NCBI RefSeq assembly: GCF_014836595.1
Contig: NZ_JACSQO010000007.1
Coordinates: 1 to 64,000, forward strand
Reading direction: 5' to 3'
Source of the DNA: Psychrobacillus faecigallinarum
Lineage (GTDB): Bacteria; Bacillota; Bacilli; Bacillales_A; Planococcaceae
DNA length: 64,000 nt
Shown: in pieces, positions 7,471 to 15,845 of the stretch
How the letters are laid out: every line of letters begins with the position of its first letter
How positions within the stretch are numbered: position 1 is the first letter of the stretch
Translations under genes and position numbers: made by a program
Notes under the pieces: generated by a model
What the model was told of the DNA's origin: nothing
The model's input: the letters and a program-made list of their open reading frames with translations, nothing else
Database searches by the model: none

Positions 7471-7745
7471 TATTTTCACCATCCTTTCAAATATAAGTAA
7501 ATTATAGACAACGGTTCCAATTTATTCATCGGTCATTTTGAGTGAATTTTCAGTGAATTTAGTAGTGCTTACTAATTAGTAGAATTGACTTTCTAATAGG
7601 TAAATATTATTGTATCGATAGAATTTATTTCAGTAGATACATCAAAGAAAAGAAGAATGTAGATACACTAATTGGAGTTAACAAGCAATTTTATGTGGTG
7701 CAAAATACAGAGTATTAAACTCTAATAAGATAGACAACATATTAT

Positions 7746-7852
7746 AGCGGCAGGCGACGACTCCATCGGGGGAAGGTAGATAGATAAGCCATCAAAAATG
7801 ACGCGTGAGCGACGGTGATGGCTTATCCCACCGCGGAAAGTGGAATTCAATT
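7746..7852. repeat. Palindromic interspersed element (Bacillales type)
   Basis: A GC-rich island of about 105 bp in AT-rich DNA. It begins GCGGCAGGCGACGACTCC and ends CCGCGGAAAGTGGAATTC. In the middle is a perfect 12-bp inverted repeat, GATAAGCCATCA (7783-7794) and TGATGGCTTATC (7816-7827), around GCGTGAGCGACGG. Elements with the same landmarks (GACTCC, GTGAGCGACG, CCGCGGAAAG) are scattered between genes in many Bacillaceae genomes. That comparison is from memory. Confidence 0.65.
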
Positions 7853-7906
7853 ATACTTTGTTCATTGTAAAGTTACTAATTCTTTAGAAATTGAATCAAT
7901 TGTAAA

Positions 7907-7948
7907 AAACAATCAGCTTCAGGTAAAATACCATCAACTGATTGTTTA
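7907..7948 (-). terminator. Terminator of the siderophore-binding lipoprotein gene
   Basis: AAACAATCAG and CTGATTGTTT pair around a long loop, and the minus strand continues TTTTTTAC. It lies about 70 bp after the stop of the gene that ends at 8017. Confidence 0.6.
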
Positions 7949-8016
7949 AATTAGTATTCTTCATATCTAAAAATATGCAATCGTACTTACATTAAAGATG
8001 TGAGCTTTCTCTAGTA

Positions 8017-8934
8017 TTATTTCTGTAAAAAGGAGCTTTCAAAAAAATCAAGCAAAGTATCTAGAGTAATTGGATCACTGTAAGTAGAAGCTTTTGTGTT
8101 TATTTCATATACTTGACCGTTTTTGACGGCAGGGATGTTCTTCCATAAATCTGTTTCTAAAAAAGAGTTATCTACATCAGGATTTTTGCTAAAAATTACA
8201 TAGTCTCCAGCGAATTCAGGAAGTAATTCTGTGGAAAATGTATATATACCAGATTCAAGAGCCAATTCCTCCACTTTTTCCGGCATTTTTAGACCCATGG
8301 CTTGATATAAAATTTCAGTGCCACGTGCATAATTATTTCCGAAAACATAAAACTCCTTATTACCACTTTCAATAACAGAAACAGTAGCATCTTCACCAAT
8401 TTTCGCTTTAATAGTCTCTCCAGTGGAAGCCGCTCGTGATTTAAAATCCTCAATCCATTCTTTAGCTTCTTTTTCTTTGTTCAGAAGCTTTCCAATTTCC
8501 AGCTGCTGATCTAAATAGTCCAGTTTTCCCCATGTAAAAACAACAGTCGGTGCGATTTCATTTAATTTATCAATATTATTCATATGCGAGCCTGCTATAA
8601 TCAGGTCTGGATCTAATTCAATTATTTTCTCTAGGTTTTCCTCTGTTACAACTTCTACTCCATCAAGTCGTTCTTGAAAAAGAGGGTTCATCTTCGTCCA
8701 GTCGTCAATTCCAACGATATTAGCATCTAAAGCCAGTGCGTTTGGGCCATTTGTAAGAGTTATTACTCTTTGGGGATCTGTAGGAACCTCAATAGGTCCA
8801 GTTTCAGAATCATATGTAAAAGTATCCGACTTTGTCTCTCCTTCAGTTTCTTCCTTGTTCGTGTCATTGTTCCCACATGCTGCAAGTAAAAGCACTAAGA
8901 AAAATAAGGATGTTATAAATAGCTTTTTCATCAT
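8017..8934 (-). CDS. Siderophore-binding lipoprotein of an iron ABC transporter (FhuD-like)
   Basis: The 305-residue protein starts with a lipoprotein signal (lipobox LLAAC, Cys about residue 21), followed by an acidic linker and a type III periplasmic-binding fold: PQRVITL near the start, DLIIAGSHMN, then PTVVFTW and LDYLDQQLEIG. These stretches resemble hydroxamate-siderophore binders of the FhuD2/YxeB type. It captures ferric siderophore outside the cell and hands it to a permease. The start at 8934 follows AAGGAG. No permease or ATPase genes are beside it, so it must share a transporter encoded elsewhere. A Fur box upstream indicates iron repression. The exact siderophore is a guess. Confidence 0.85.
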   Translation of the reverse strand: MMKKLFITSLFFLVLLLAACGNNDTNKEETEGETKSDTFTYDSETGPIEVPTDPQRVITLTNGPNALALDANIVGIDDWTKMNPLFQERLDGVEVVTEENLEKIIELDPDLIIAGSHMNNIDKLNEIAPTVVFTWGKLDYLDQQLEIGKLLNKEKEAKEWIEDFKSRAASTGETIKAKIGEDATVSVIESGNKEFYVFGNNYARGTEILYQAMGLKMPEKVEELALESGIYTFSTELLPEFAGDYVIFSKNPDVDNSFLETDLWKNIPAVKNGQVYEINTKASTYSDPITLDTLLDFFESSFLQK

Positions 8935-8989
8935 GTAAAACTCCTTTTTTATCATTTGTATTTTAAGAAAAGTTGATATTAATTAGTAA

Positions 8990-9004
8990 TGATAATCATT
9001 TTCA
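8990..9004 (-). promoter_or_regulatory. Fur box
   Basis: TGATAATCATTTTCA matches the 7-1-7 Fur consensus (TGATAATNATTATCA) with one mismatch. It lies 56 bp upstream of the siderophore-binding gene start, which it probably represses when iron is plentiful. Confidence 0.75.
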
Positions 9005-9201
9005 ATTAACTCTCATAAATATTAATTCTATTAATAAAAATTGTCAATATAATATTTTATTTTCATGGTTGGAAATACATGTGTAATATCACAAGGAGGA
9101 AAATAATTTACTGGTCCTAATAGAGGAAGATAACAACCTTCTCAAATATTTTTAGTATTTCTGGATAAACTACAAAAAGAGGTAACGAAGGAGGGATAAA
9201 G

Positions 9202-9429
9202 ATGGAAATATTATTGAATAGGATTCATGAAGGAATTGAATATCTTACTTCACAAGGTAAACAAATTAACTTAATAAAAATGAACCCTGACATTTTTGAT
9301 TCTTTGACGCAAGACGAACTTCCTAATGTTAAAATATGTAACGATGCCACAACGGTTTTTGGAGTATCAATGGAAGCAGATGAGAACGTAGAAAAATATG
9401 AATTCATTATATCTAGGCCACTTAACTAA
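9202..9429 (+). CDS. Small protein of unknown function
   Basis: The gene encodes 75 residues, with an AAGGAGGG site 7 bp before the ATG. The protein is soluble and mildly acidic, with an amphipathic N-terminal helix (MEILLNRIHEGIEYL) followed by alternating short beta-like stretches (VKICNDATTVFGV, KYEFIISRPL). No family is recognised. It stands alone, diverging from the iron gene on its left, and a hairpin follows its stop. Strong translation signals argue that it is real. Confidence 0.6.
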   Translation: MEILLNRIHEGIEYLTSQGKQINLIKMNPDIFDSLTQDELPNVKICNDATTVFGVSMEADENVEKYEFIISRPLN

Positions 9430-9436
9430 AAATAGA

Positions 9437-9475
9437 AAGGGACTTCTTTGTATAAAATAGAGGTCCCTTCAATAT
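9437..9475. terminator. Hairpin between converging genes
   Basis: AAGGGAC / GTCCCTT extended by a wobble-paired stretch forms a stem. The T-runs are weak on both strands. It sits between a plus-strand and a minus-strand gene that converge. Confidence 0.45.
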
Positions 9476-9550
9476 ATACAGCTACTGTCTAATAGATTGC
9501 AAGGAAGAGGAAGCTTAAAATGTACCGATTAATAATCAGCTTCACAAAAC

Positions 9551-9982
9551 CTATTGGACCTTTTCTAAATCACTTAGGGCTTTTTGCAAGCCTTCCTCGA
9601 TGCTTTCATTTAAATCTGTTTCGTATACATAAAAGATTAAGCCATTATGGAATTCGTATAGATTATAGGACACAACATTCATGTTTTCCGTCTCTTTTTT
9701 AAATTCTTTAAGCCCTTTTTTCCGATCCTCCTCAGAAGGGTAGATATAGATTAAGAATGGTTTGTTATCTAGCAAATATATATTTGGTTTTATGCCGTTT
9801 AGCTTATTGCCAAAAATATTACCAAAAATATTACCAATCCTCTCCTTTGGCTCTTCTAGAGTAAGGTGCTGATTTTCAAGGGAGCTAATTACGTCCTTTA
9901 AGGTAATAACTTTAGGATCTTGCCCTTGGCAAGCAGTTATTAACACAAATAGAGTGAATAAGAATAAGTAAGCCTTCCTCAT
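9551..9982 (-). CDS. Putative lipoprotein
   Basis: Using the ATG at 9982 (AAGGAG upstream) gives 143 residues with a short signal and lipobox LITAC (Cys18). The mature part is soluble and carries an imperfect tandem GNIFGNIFGN. It is related in style to small lipoproteins of Bacillales that follow or accompany membrane proteins. The neighbour at 10014 is read in the same direction 31 bp upstream, so the two probably form an operon. No enzymatic motif is visible and no role is proposed. Confidence 0.65.
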   Translation of the reverse strand: MRKAYLFLFTLFVLITACQGQDPKVITLKDVISSLENQHLTLEEPKERIGNIFGNIFGNKLNGIKPNIYLLDNKPFLIYIYPSEEDRKKGLKEFKKETENMNVVSYNLYEFHNGLIFYVYETDLNESIEEGLQKALSDLEKVQ

Positions 9983-10013
9983 CTTAATGCTCCTTATCAT
10001 TTGTTGTTCTATC

Positions 10014-10205
10014 TCATTTTGATTTGAATAGTAAGCCTTTGCCGACATACTTACGATAACCCCATATACCGAATGACATGATAGCCACACCTATCATTAG
10101 TAATAAAATATAGTCAAAGGAATTTACGTTTATTATTTGATTAAGTGATATACCTATAAGGAGACCACTTATCCCGGCAAATAAAGACCAAAAGAAACGT
10201 TTCAT
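10014..10205 (-). CDS. Small two-helix membrane protein
   Basis: From the ATG at 10205, preceded by GAGGAGG, the protein is 63 residues. Two hydrophobic helices (about 4-24 and 32-50) and a basic end (YRKYVGKGLLFKSK) suggest both ends face the cytoplasm. It precedes the lipoprotein gene at 9551 with a short gap. I do not recognise a family. Confidence 0.6.
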   Translation of the reverse strand: MKRFFWSLFAGISGLLIGISLNQIINVNSFDYILLLMIGVAIMSFGIWGYRKYVGKGLLFKSK

Positions 10206-10401
10206 TCTATAATCCTCCTCTAAAGTACTGTTAACATTAACAGTCATTTTACTCTACTATCTATATTCTACAAATATTTCCAAAAACCTTGTAGAAACCG
10301 CTATAATAGAAGAGAATTAAAAAATGGAATAGGACTAATAACAGTTGAAACTTCAACTAATTTAAAATAGGAATAACAAGGAAACGACAGGAGTATTTTT
10401 A

Positions 10402-11322
10402 ATGAAAAAAATAATAATTGGTACTGCTTGCATTATGATAGTTGGTATATTCGTAGGTACTTTATTTTACGAAAATTTAGATGCGATTCCAACGGATTCC
10501 AAGCAGAATAATATAACAACATTAGAACAAACAAAGCCACTACAGCCATTCTATGTAGACGATTTAACTGGATATTCTTTAGAAAATGATCAAGTACAAA
10601 TTACTTTTAATAGTGGCAATGAATGGATTGAAGTTCCTATTGAAAAAGAAAAGTTATTTGAAGGGGAATATTCCGGAAGTAAGACAGAACTGATAGATGA
10701 TAGCTATATACTTTCACAGGGGCATGCCTATTTTTTATATTCTAATGAAAATGATTCAAACGAAACCAGTATCGAATTGCTTTATACAAAAAATGAAGGT
10801 AAGACATGGGGGAATATAGTTGTCGTAGATCGCTATCCTCTAATTCGTTTTCGAAAAGTTGAGTTTTTAAATGATTCCTTTGGTTACGTCATAATTTCAG
10901 GTGATCGTACAATGTCACAGGAATGGACAAATGTTTATATTACGAAGGATGGCGGGATGCAATGGAAAGAAGCGACTCATTCGAATATCACCAGATTAAT
11001 TTCAGATGGGGGATTTGTTAGTGAAGAAATAGGCTTCTTGTCATTTGGGATACTTAACCCTGAAGAACCGGATCTTCATGTCACGCAAGATGGAGGGGCC
11101 TCTTGGCGTGAAGCCAATATCAATATTCCAGAGAAATATAACAAAATATTTGTTCTGGCGGAGGTACCTTTTAAAGAAGATGACTACTTAGCCGTCTACA
11201 TTAATCAAGGACCTAATGGTGATTACCAAGGTGGGAAAGTTAAAGGGAAATTCATTTCTAATGATAACGGAAAGACATGGGAATTTTTAATGGAGGTAAC
11301 ACCAAATGAACCGAAAATATAA
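10402..11322 (+). CDS. Exported beta-propeller protein with BNR/Asp-box repeats
   Basis: The 306-residue protein has an N-terminal hydrophobic anchor or uncleaved signal (about 4-24). At least four Asp-box motifs follow at intervals: TKNEGKTW, TKDGGMQW, TQDGGASW and SNDNGKTW. Such motifs stabilise the blades of sialidase-like or Ycf48-like propellers, which often work in binding rather than catalysis. No sialidase arginine triad is evident. Its last 17 bases overlap the next gene, a membrane protein, so the two are likely made together. Start is supported by CAGGAG. The target of binding is unknown. Confidence 0.7.
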   Translation: MKKIIIGTACIMIVGIFVGTLFYENLDAIPTDSKQNNITTLEQTKPLQPFYVDDLTGYSLENDQVQITFNSGNEWIEVPIEKEKLFEGEYSGSKTELIDDSYILSQGHAYFLYSNENDSNETSIELLYTKNEGKTWGNIVVVDRYPLIRFRKVEFLNDSFGYVIISGDRTMSQEWTNVYITKDGGMQWKEATHSNITRLISDGGFVSEEIGFLSFGILNPEEPDLHVTQDGGASWREANINIPEKYNKIFVLAEVPFKEDDYLAVYINQGPNGDYQGGKVKGKFISNDNGKTWEFLMEVTPNEPKI

Positions 11323-12157
11323 AAAAATAGGAGGCTGGTTATTCTTTCTAATGGCCATTGGATTGTTTAGTGTTCAAATGGGATATTTCTTTTTAAAATC
11401 AATATATGTAATAGAGTACGTGGATAATAGATTTTTTTACGTGATAAACATATTAATAGTATTAGCCATTTTCCTCTCCTTGTTTCTTCTGCTCACTGTC
11501 AATAAAAAGTGGAAAATGATAATAGTGAGCATTACAGTCGTACTTCTATTTATACAAGGGGTTTTTATTACTATCCATAGCTATCAAACTAAACATATTC
11601 TAAGTATTTCACCAGATTTTAAAAATGTGTTAGTCATTAAGGAAGATAGGAAAGCCAAACAGGCAAAATACTATAGATCATATTATTGGATATTTGCTCG
11701 GGAAAAAGAAATTTTGCCCTATAAAACTAAAAGCGAGTTTAAAGTAAAGTGGGTAGAAAAAGACATTGCCGCTGTTACTTATAAAGCTGCTGATAGTACG
11801 ATACACCAATATATCGGTACCTATGGGGATCGTGACGAGGGTTCCTATTCTTACGTTGGCCCATCTATCGCTGGACAATGGCAAGGGGATAATGCAATGG
11901 TTATCAGTTCACCGGATGGAATTACTGTTATACTCAACGGAAAAACGGAAAAGTTTAAATGGGACAGTGTTGTTCAATTTGGTACATTAGCCGTTGTTTT
12001 GGTCCAAAATAACGAAGCAACTTGGATGATAGGTTTATCAGAGAACTTTAATAGTAACTCGAATGAACCAATACCACCCTCAGGAGAAATCGTATTATAT
12101 GAAGCAACTATGAATAACAACGATCCGATAACTCTGAAGTATCTATCTGCTGAATAA
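11306..12157 (+). CDS. Membrane protein with an outer beta-rich domain, unknown
   Basis: The 283-residue protein has three predicted membrane helices in the first 100 residues (about 11-31, 44-65, 72-92). A soluble domain of about 180 residues follows, rich in beta-like and aromatic stretches (YYRSYYWIFAREKEI, then GTYGDRDEGSYSYVG). It overlaps the propeller gene by 17 bp, and a GGAGG-like site for its ATG lies inside that gene. This suggests coupled translation and a shared envelope role. I do not recognise the family. Confidence 0.65.
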   Translation: MNRKYKKIGGWLFFLMAIGLFSVQMGYFFLKSIYVIEYVDNRFFYVINILIVLAIFLSLFLLLTVNKKWKMIIVSITVVLLFIQGVFITIHSYQTKHILSISPDFKNVLVIKEDRKAKQAKYYRSYYWIFAREKEILPYKTKSEFKVKWVEKDIAAVTYKAADSTIHQYIGTYGDRDEGSYSYVGPSIAGQWQGDNAMVISSPDGITVILNGKTEKFKWDSVVQFGTLAVVLVQNNEATWMIGLSENFNSNSNEPIPPSGEIVLYEATMNNNDPITLKYLSAE

Positions 12158-12293
12158 ATTATAAATGAGTGCAAGTAAATCCAATCTATCTATATGTATG
12201 GATTAATTTATCCACTAACAACTATAACTGATGATTGAAAATTTCTAAATTAAATTTTATATTGCGTTCAAGTTATCCATAGGGGTGTATTAA

Positions 12294-12626
12294 TTGAAAA
12301 TAAAAATAATAATAAGTTTAGTTGTTTTGGTTGGATTAGCAATTTTAGCTATAGTTGCTACCTATCCTGGCAGTCAAGAGGATGCTGAAGTAAAATATGC
12401 TGAATATCTGAATAAACAAGGTGTAGATGATAATAAGATATCATCAAAAAAGATAATTAAAGACTATAAGAATGGTGGGTATGGATTTATAGTCACTTTT
12501 GAAGATGATCCTGCTTATAGTTATGAATATTTTTATAATGGTAATAGTAAAAAAATAGTTCTAGTTGTCTATGATGATGGAAAATCAATAGATGAAGGTA
12601 TGAAATATGAACCTATAAATGATTAA
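12294..12626 (+). CDS. DUF3139-like membrane-anchored small protein
   Basis: From a TTG start behind GGGGTG the protein is 110 residues. It has one N-terminal membrane helix (about 4-23) and an outer domain with NGGYGFIVTFEDDPAYSYEY, a pattern reminiscent of DUF3139 proteins: a short helix, then an aromatic beta hairpin. These proteins have no known function. It is a single gene between the propeller pair and a lipoprotein gene. The family call is from general resemblance. Confidence 0.6.
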   Translation: MKIKIIISLVVLVGLAILAIVATYPGSQEDAEVKYAEYLNKQGVDDNKISSKKIIKDYKNGGYGFIVTFEDDPAYSYEYFYNGNSKKIVLVVYDDGKSIDEGMKYEPIND

Positions 12627-12820
12627 TAATAATGCAACATTCTCTACGAGTTAACCTACAAAATCCAAATGGTGTAGACATTTGTCTAATGCTGTTTGAA
12701 TAACAAGTAAACATCATATTTAATCGTGATGTATTGCTAAAAATTAAACAGAGGTAATTGTATTAAATCCAAATAGTTATAAAGTGGAGCTCAAATTTAA
12801 AATTTTAGGGGGAATTGAAA

Positions 12821-13252
12821 TTGAAAAAAATACTCGCTATGTTTTTTACAATATTATTTTTGACTGCTTGTTCTGAGACCACGAAAAACGATTATAAATT
12901 TATTGGAGAAAGTGATCATTGGGAAGCTGAATATTTGTATAAAGGAATCGAAAAATGGGGAGAAACAAATGGAACAAAAACGTATTCGAACGATGCCAGC
13001 TATGAGTTCGTTTTAAAATACAAAGGTTCATTAGAAGATTTGTCGTCACTACAAAAGCTTGAATACTCTTATCAAACTGATAATAGTAGCGGGAAAAGAA
13101 TTCAAGAGTTCACAGAACCTCCATCGTCCGTTACATTTTCTTCTTCAGGGGCCTCAAAAGGTGGCTCAAAATTAACCGAAGATGCTGTCATTACAGTAAA
13201 TGTTAAATGGGGAGATTTAGAAGAATCATTTGATCTGCATAATTTAAAGTAG
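12821..13252 (+). CDS. Putative lipoprotein
   Basis: The TTG at 12821, eight bases after AGGGGG, is preferred over one six bases earlier that is too close to the site. The 143-residue product begins MKKILAMFFTILFLTACSE, a short lipoprotein signal with Cys17. The mature part has paired motifs (FIGESDHWEAEY, VTFSSSGASKGG) and an immunoglobulin-like beta pattern ending VNVKWGDLEESFDLH. Proteins of this pattern are frequent and unexplained in Bacillales. It has no operon partner. Confidence 0.65.
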   Translation: MKKILAMFFTILFLTACSETTKNDYKFIGESDHWEAEYLYKGIEKWGETNGTKTYSNDASYEFVLKYKGSLEDLSSLQKLEYSYQTDNSSGKRIQEFTEPPSSVTFSSSGASKGGSKLTEDAVITVNVKWGDLEESFDLHNLK

Positions 13253-13483
13253 CATATATGATTTTTACTCCATACAATCTTGGCTTTCTAAGAAAGAAAA
13301 GGGGTTCGTAAAATATGCTTCGATACTTTCCATTTCATTAGCTGTGGTATATATATTGCTTTTCTATGTAATCGTCGGCAAAATTTAATTAATGAATAAA
13401 ATCAATTCATAGGTGAATGTGAACTATCGAAAGTTCTATTATGTAAATTTCTTTCCGAAGATCTATTCAAAGGGGATGATTAG

Positions 13484-13930
13484 GTGAACTCATCTATTTA
13501 CAGCAACGAATTGGGGCTGTTTACTTTCAATGAAATAACCAATAACTATGAAAATCATGAAAGTAAAATTCATTGGAGCTTAAATAGTAGTAATTTAGAC
13601 GATGCCAAGAGGCTGTTGATAATCGCCGAAAAGTTTTTTACATCTATAGATGAGAAGGCAAGAGTATCTGTAGCAACAAATATGATTCATTATAAAAATG
13701 ATTTTTGGCCAGAATACGATGAAAATGATCCGACTCTAAATTGGGATGAAGTGGATGCTGGGGAATATGATATAACAAAAGAAAAGTTTGCTACGTCTAT
13801 TTCATTATATGATGTGGAAATAAGTGGAAATGAAATATATTGTGAATTCCGTGATGGCAATTTGTTTGGAGGGCATAGAATACACGCAACCTTTGATCAT
13901 TGTTTAGACCTACTAGAGGCTAGTATTTAG
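13484..13930 (+). CDS. DUF2262-like protein
   Basis: The 148-residue protein starts at a GTG behind AAAGGGG. It is soluble and acidic. The stretches LGLFTFNEITNNYE near the start, a central WPEYDENDP and the end GNLFGGHRIHATFD fit the DUF2262 pattern: an N-terminal strand pair and a C-terminal glycine-histidine segment. The family is uncharacterised and often found singly. Such genes sometimes neighbour polymorphic toxins as immunity-like proteins, but no toxin is seen here. A 25-codon membrane-peptide gene begins right after its stop. Confidence 0.6.
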   Translation: MNSSIYSNELGLFTFNEITNNYENHESKIHWSLNSSNLDDAKRLLIIAEKFFTSIDEKARVSVATNMIHYKNDFWPEYDENDPTLNWDEVDAGEYDITKEKFATSISLYDVEISGNEIYCEFRDGNLFGGHRIHATFDHCLDLLEASI

Positions 13931-14008
13931 TTGAGAAAATGGATAGATATTGCGGTTGTAGGAATTATTATATTAATTATCGTTTTAAATATTTTCTTTA
14001 AGAGATAA
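13931..14008 (+). CDS. Tiny membrane peptide of 25 residues
   Basis: A TTG immediately follows the stop of the previous gene, with GAGG inside that gene's end. The peptide (MRKWIDIAVV...NIFFKR) is a single hydrophobic helix with basic ends, an arrangement seen in small bacterial membrane peptides. The terminator 24 bp later suits the end of a two-gene transcript. It is too short for a family call. Confidence 0.45.
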   Translation: MRKWIDIAVVGIIILIIVLNIFFKR

Positions 14009-14031
14009 TAAATAACATACGTACACACCTT

Positions 14032-14063
14032 AGCCTAAAACGAAAACATTTTAGGTTTTTTCT
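14032..14063 (+). terminator. Terminator after the DUF2262 gene pair
   Basis: AGCCTAAAA pairs with TTTTAGGTT (one wobble) around eight bases, followed by TTTTCTTTAT. Confidence 0.7.
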
Positions 14064-14127
14064 TTATAGACTGATAATTATTTTCTTCCGGGGAACACTA
14101 GGAGAAAATAATAAAGGTGTGTAAGAG

Positions 14128-14658
14128 ATGAAAAAAGCTGTATTTTTAGATCGCGATGGTGTTATAAACGAAGTACTAACTAATAGAGTTAAATTTGTGA
14201 ATAAACCGAAGGACTTATATTTCCTGCCAGGCGTACCAGAGGCTATAAAAAAATTAAATACTATCTTTAATTATGTGTTTGTGGTTACCAATCAAGGTGG
14301 AGTAGGTCTTGGATATATGAAGGAACAGCAGTTAATTCATATACATGAGCATATGAAGGAAGCTTTAAGGAAGAAAGGAGCGATTGTGAATGATGTTGTC
14401 TATTGTCCCCATAAGCCAAAGTCAGGCTGTTCCTGTAGAAAGCCTAATAGTAAATTAATTGAAGATCTTGCCAAGAAGTATGAAATAAATTTACCCTCTT
14501 CTTATATGGTTGGAGACACAGATACGGATATTATTGCGGGTAAAAAAGCTGGTACAAAATGTGTTTTCCTTGGAAAAAGTGACCCTCTAGCTGATGCGAT
14601 ATTTTCTGATTTAGCAGGCGCCGCTGAATGGATTATTCAGGATAGTCAAAGTAAGTAA
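14128..14658 (+). CDS. HAD-IIIA phosphatase, GmhB/HisB-N type
   Basis: The 176-residue protein has all the marks of D-glycero-manno-heptose-1,7-bisphosphate 7-phosphatase and histidinol-phosphatase relatives. The nucleophile motif FLDRDGVIN has Asp8 and Asp10. Motif II is VVTNQGG. A zinc-binding loop CPHKPKSGCSCRKP sits near 93-106, and GDTDTDI forms motif III. It removes a phosphate from a small sugar-phosphate-like substrate in the cytoplasm. There are no heptose genes nearby, so the natural substrate is uncertain, and Gram-positive relatives often act as general phosphatases. It is a single-gene unit behind a weak site. Length is normal. Confidence 0.85.
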   Translation: MKKAVFLDRDGVINEVLTNRVKFVNKPKDLYFLPGVPEAIKKLNTIFNYVFVVTNQGGVGLGYMKEQQLIHIHEHMKEALRKKGAIVNDVVYCPHKPKSGCSCRKPNSKLIEDLAKKYEINLPSSYMVGDTDTDIIAGKKAGTKCVFLGKSDPLADAIFSDLAGAAEWIIQDSQSK

Positions 14659-14715
14659 ACCGAGAATATTATTTCCTAAACTTAATTGCTGCTCGAAGCA
14701 GAAAGGAGCTTGTGT

Positions 14716-14997
14716 ATGAAGATACATTGGATAAATGGCCAATATTCAGAAGATAATAGGATTTTTGATACTAAGAATGAAGTGTATGAATGGTCTAATT
14801 CATTGTATGGCGATTTTTTAGGCTACTTAGTTAGTAAAGTGAATGTTGGGTATACAACTCCAGATGAAAAAGTGATTAATTCTCTCGAGAAGCTCATACC
14901 AAAATGGGCAAACTATCTAAATATAATGGTTGTTGTGCAAAAAGATAAAATTAACGTAAACAATAAATATCTTTATAGAATTTGGACTTTATTTTAA
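14716..14997 (+). CDS. Protein of 93 residues, unknown
   Basis: The ATG at 14716 follows AAAGGAGC. The protein is soluble, with tryptophans in a pattern (IHWINGQ, YEWSNSLYGD, IPKWANYL) and a basic-aromatic end. It precedes the deoxyribosyltransferase-like gene by 14 bp, so they are probably cotranscribed. No family is recognised. Confidence 0.55.
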   Translation: MKIHWINGQYSEDNRIFDTKNEVYEWSNSLYGDFLGYLVSKVNVGYTTPDEKVINSLEKLIPKWANYLNIMVVVQKDKINVNNKYLYRIWTLF

Positions 14998-15011
14998 AGG
15001 GGGGAGTTAAT

Positions 15012-15404
15012 ATGAATTTTTACATTGCCTCAAATTTTCAGAATATCCATGAAGTAAGAGAACTTGCTAGAATTTTAAAACTTGAAGGTTGGAACCACAC
15101 ATATGATTGGACTAAGAATGAAAGAGTAGATTCGTATAACTTGCTCTCTGAGATTGGCAGAATAGAAAAACAAGCAGTAGTTGATTCTGATTTTCTTGTT
15201 GTTCTTCTTCCAGCCGGTAAGGGTAGCCATATTGAGATGGGAATAGCTCTGGGGTTAGAGAAAAGAATTTTTTTATATTCTTCTACGAATTCAAGTTTTG
15301 ATTTTGACCAAACTAGCACTTTTTATCATGTGGATGGGGTTGACCGTTTTACTGGAGATCTACAATCCTTCGCTCACTATTTAATAGGTATACATCACCA
15401 ATAA
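15012..15404 (+). CDS. Nucleoside 2-deoxyribosyltransferase-like protein
   Basis: From the ATG at 15012 (GGGGGGAG upstream) the protein is 130 residues. The start MNFYIASNFQNIHEVRELA and the central DSDFLVVLLPAGKGSHIEMGIALG match the Rossmann-like fold of nucleoside deoxyribosyltransferases and related DUF4406 proteins: a phosphate-binding first strand, then an acidic pair and G-x-H-x-E-x-G. In true enzymes a glutamate after GSHIE acts as nucleophile, and Glu is present here. Substrate could be a nucleoside or a nucleotide-derived signal. It follows a small unknown gene. Confidence 0.75.
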   Translation: MNFYIASNFQNIHEVRELARILKLEGWNHTYDWTKNERVDSYNLLSEIGRIEKQAVVDSDFLVVLLPAGKGSHIEMGIALGLEKRIFLYSSTNSSFDFDQTSTFYHVDGVDRFTGDLQSFAHYLIGIHHQ

Positions 15405-15418
15405 CATTAAGGGATAAG

Positions 15419-15799
15419 TTAGGCAGTTTTTTTGTTAGTATACAAAACAAGACCGATTATTAATGGGAATAAAAACATCCAGATTAAATTTTCATTTAAA
15501 ACATTGACCATGTTATTATTAATGTTTTTATTGTCGATGTAGTAAAAAAAAGCTCGTACTGCCGTTAATAATACGTAAATGGTTATAGTGAATTTGAGAA
15601 ATTTCCCCGAGAATACTAGGAGTAAAATCAGTACAAAAGAAGTTAGTAGGACTAGAAAGAAAAAGGAGTTCAATTCATGCATTTTATAGTTAATCGGTAT
15701 ATCCGCAAGCATGATTATTTTTCTAAGAAATAAAAAAATAAATAAATTTATTAATACAATGACGCACACACATATCCCAATTATGTCTATCAATCGCAT
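15419..15799 (-). CDS. Membrane protein with four predicted helices, unknown
   Basis: The 126-residue protein has hydrophobic segments at about 4-25, 45-65, 68-85 and 104-120. A GGAGG site precedes the ATG on the minus strand. It converges with the gene on its left and is 46 bp downstream of the ImmA-like protease gene, reading the same way, so it may belong to the prophage immunity transcript. I do not recognise the family. Phage lysogeny operons often end with a membrane protein of this size that acts in superinfection exclusion, but that is speculation. Confidence 0.6.
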   Translation of the reverse strand: MRLIDIIGICVCVIVLINLFIFLFLRKIIMLADIPINYKMHELNSFFFLVLLTSFVLILLLVFSGKFLKFTITIYVLLTAVRAFFYYIDNKNINNNMVNVLNENLIWMFLFPLIIGLVLYTNKKTA

Positions 15800-15845
15800 A
15801 TAGAAGCCTCCACAAGACGTTAAAATTTAGTTAAGTCTATTAGAT

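Larger units (their letters stand above)
7471..8016. other. Gap holding an interspersed repeat and a terminator
   Basis: No gene is supported here. The contents are the AT-rich promoter side of the peptide gene (to about 7740), a GC-richer palindromic element at 7746-7852 and the terminator of the siderophore-binding lipoprotein at 7907-7948. Confidence 0.4.

Noticed and set aside
13300..13390. Small hydrophobic frame ending near 13388
   Set aside because: The helix-like reading has no start codon in frame and no binding site.
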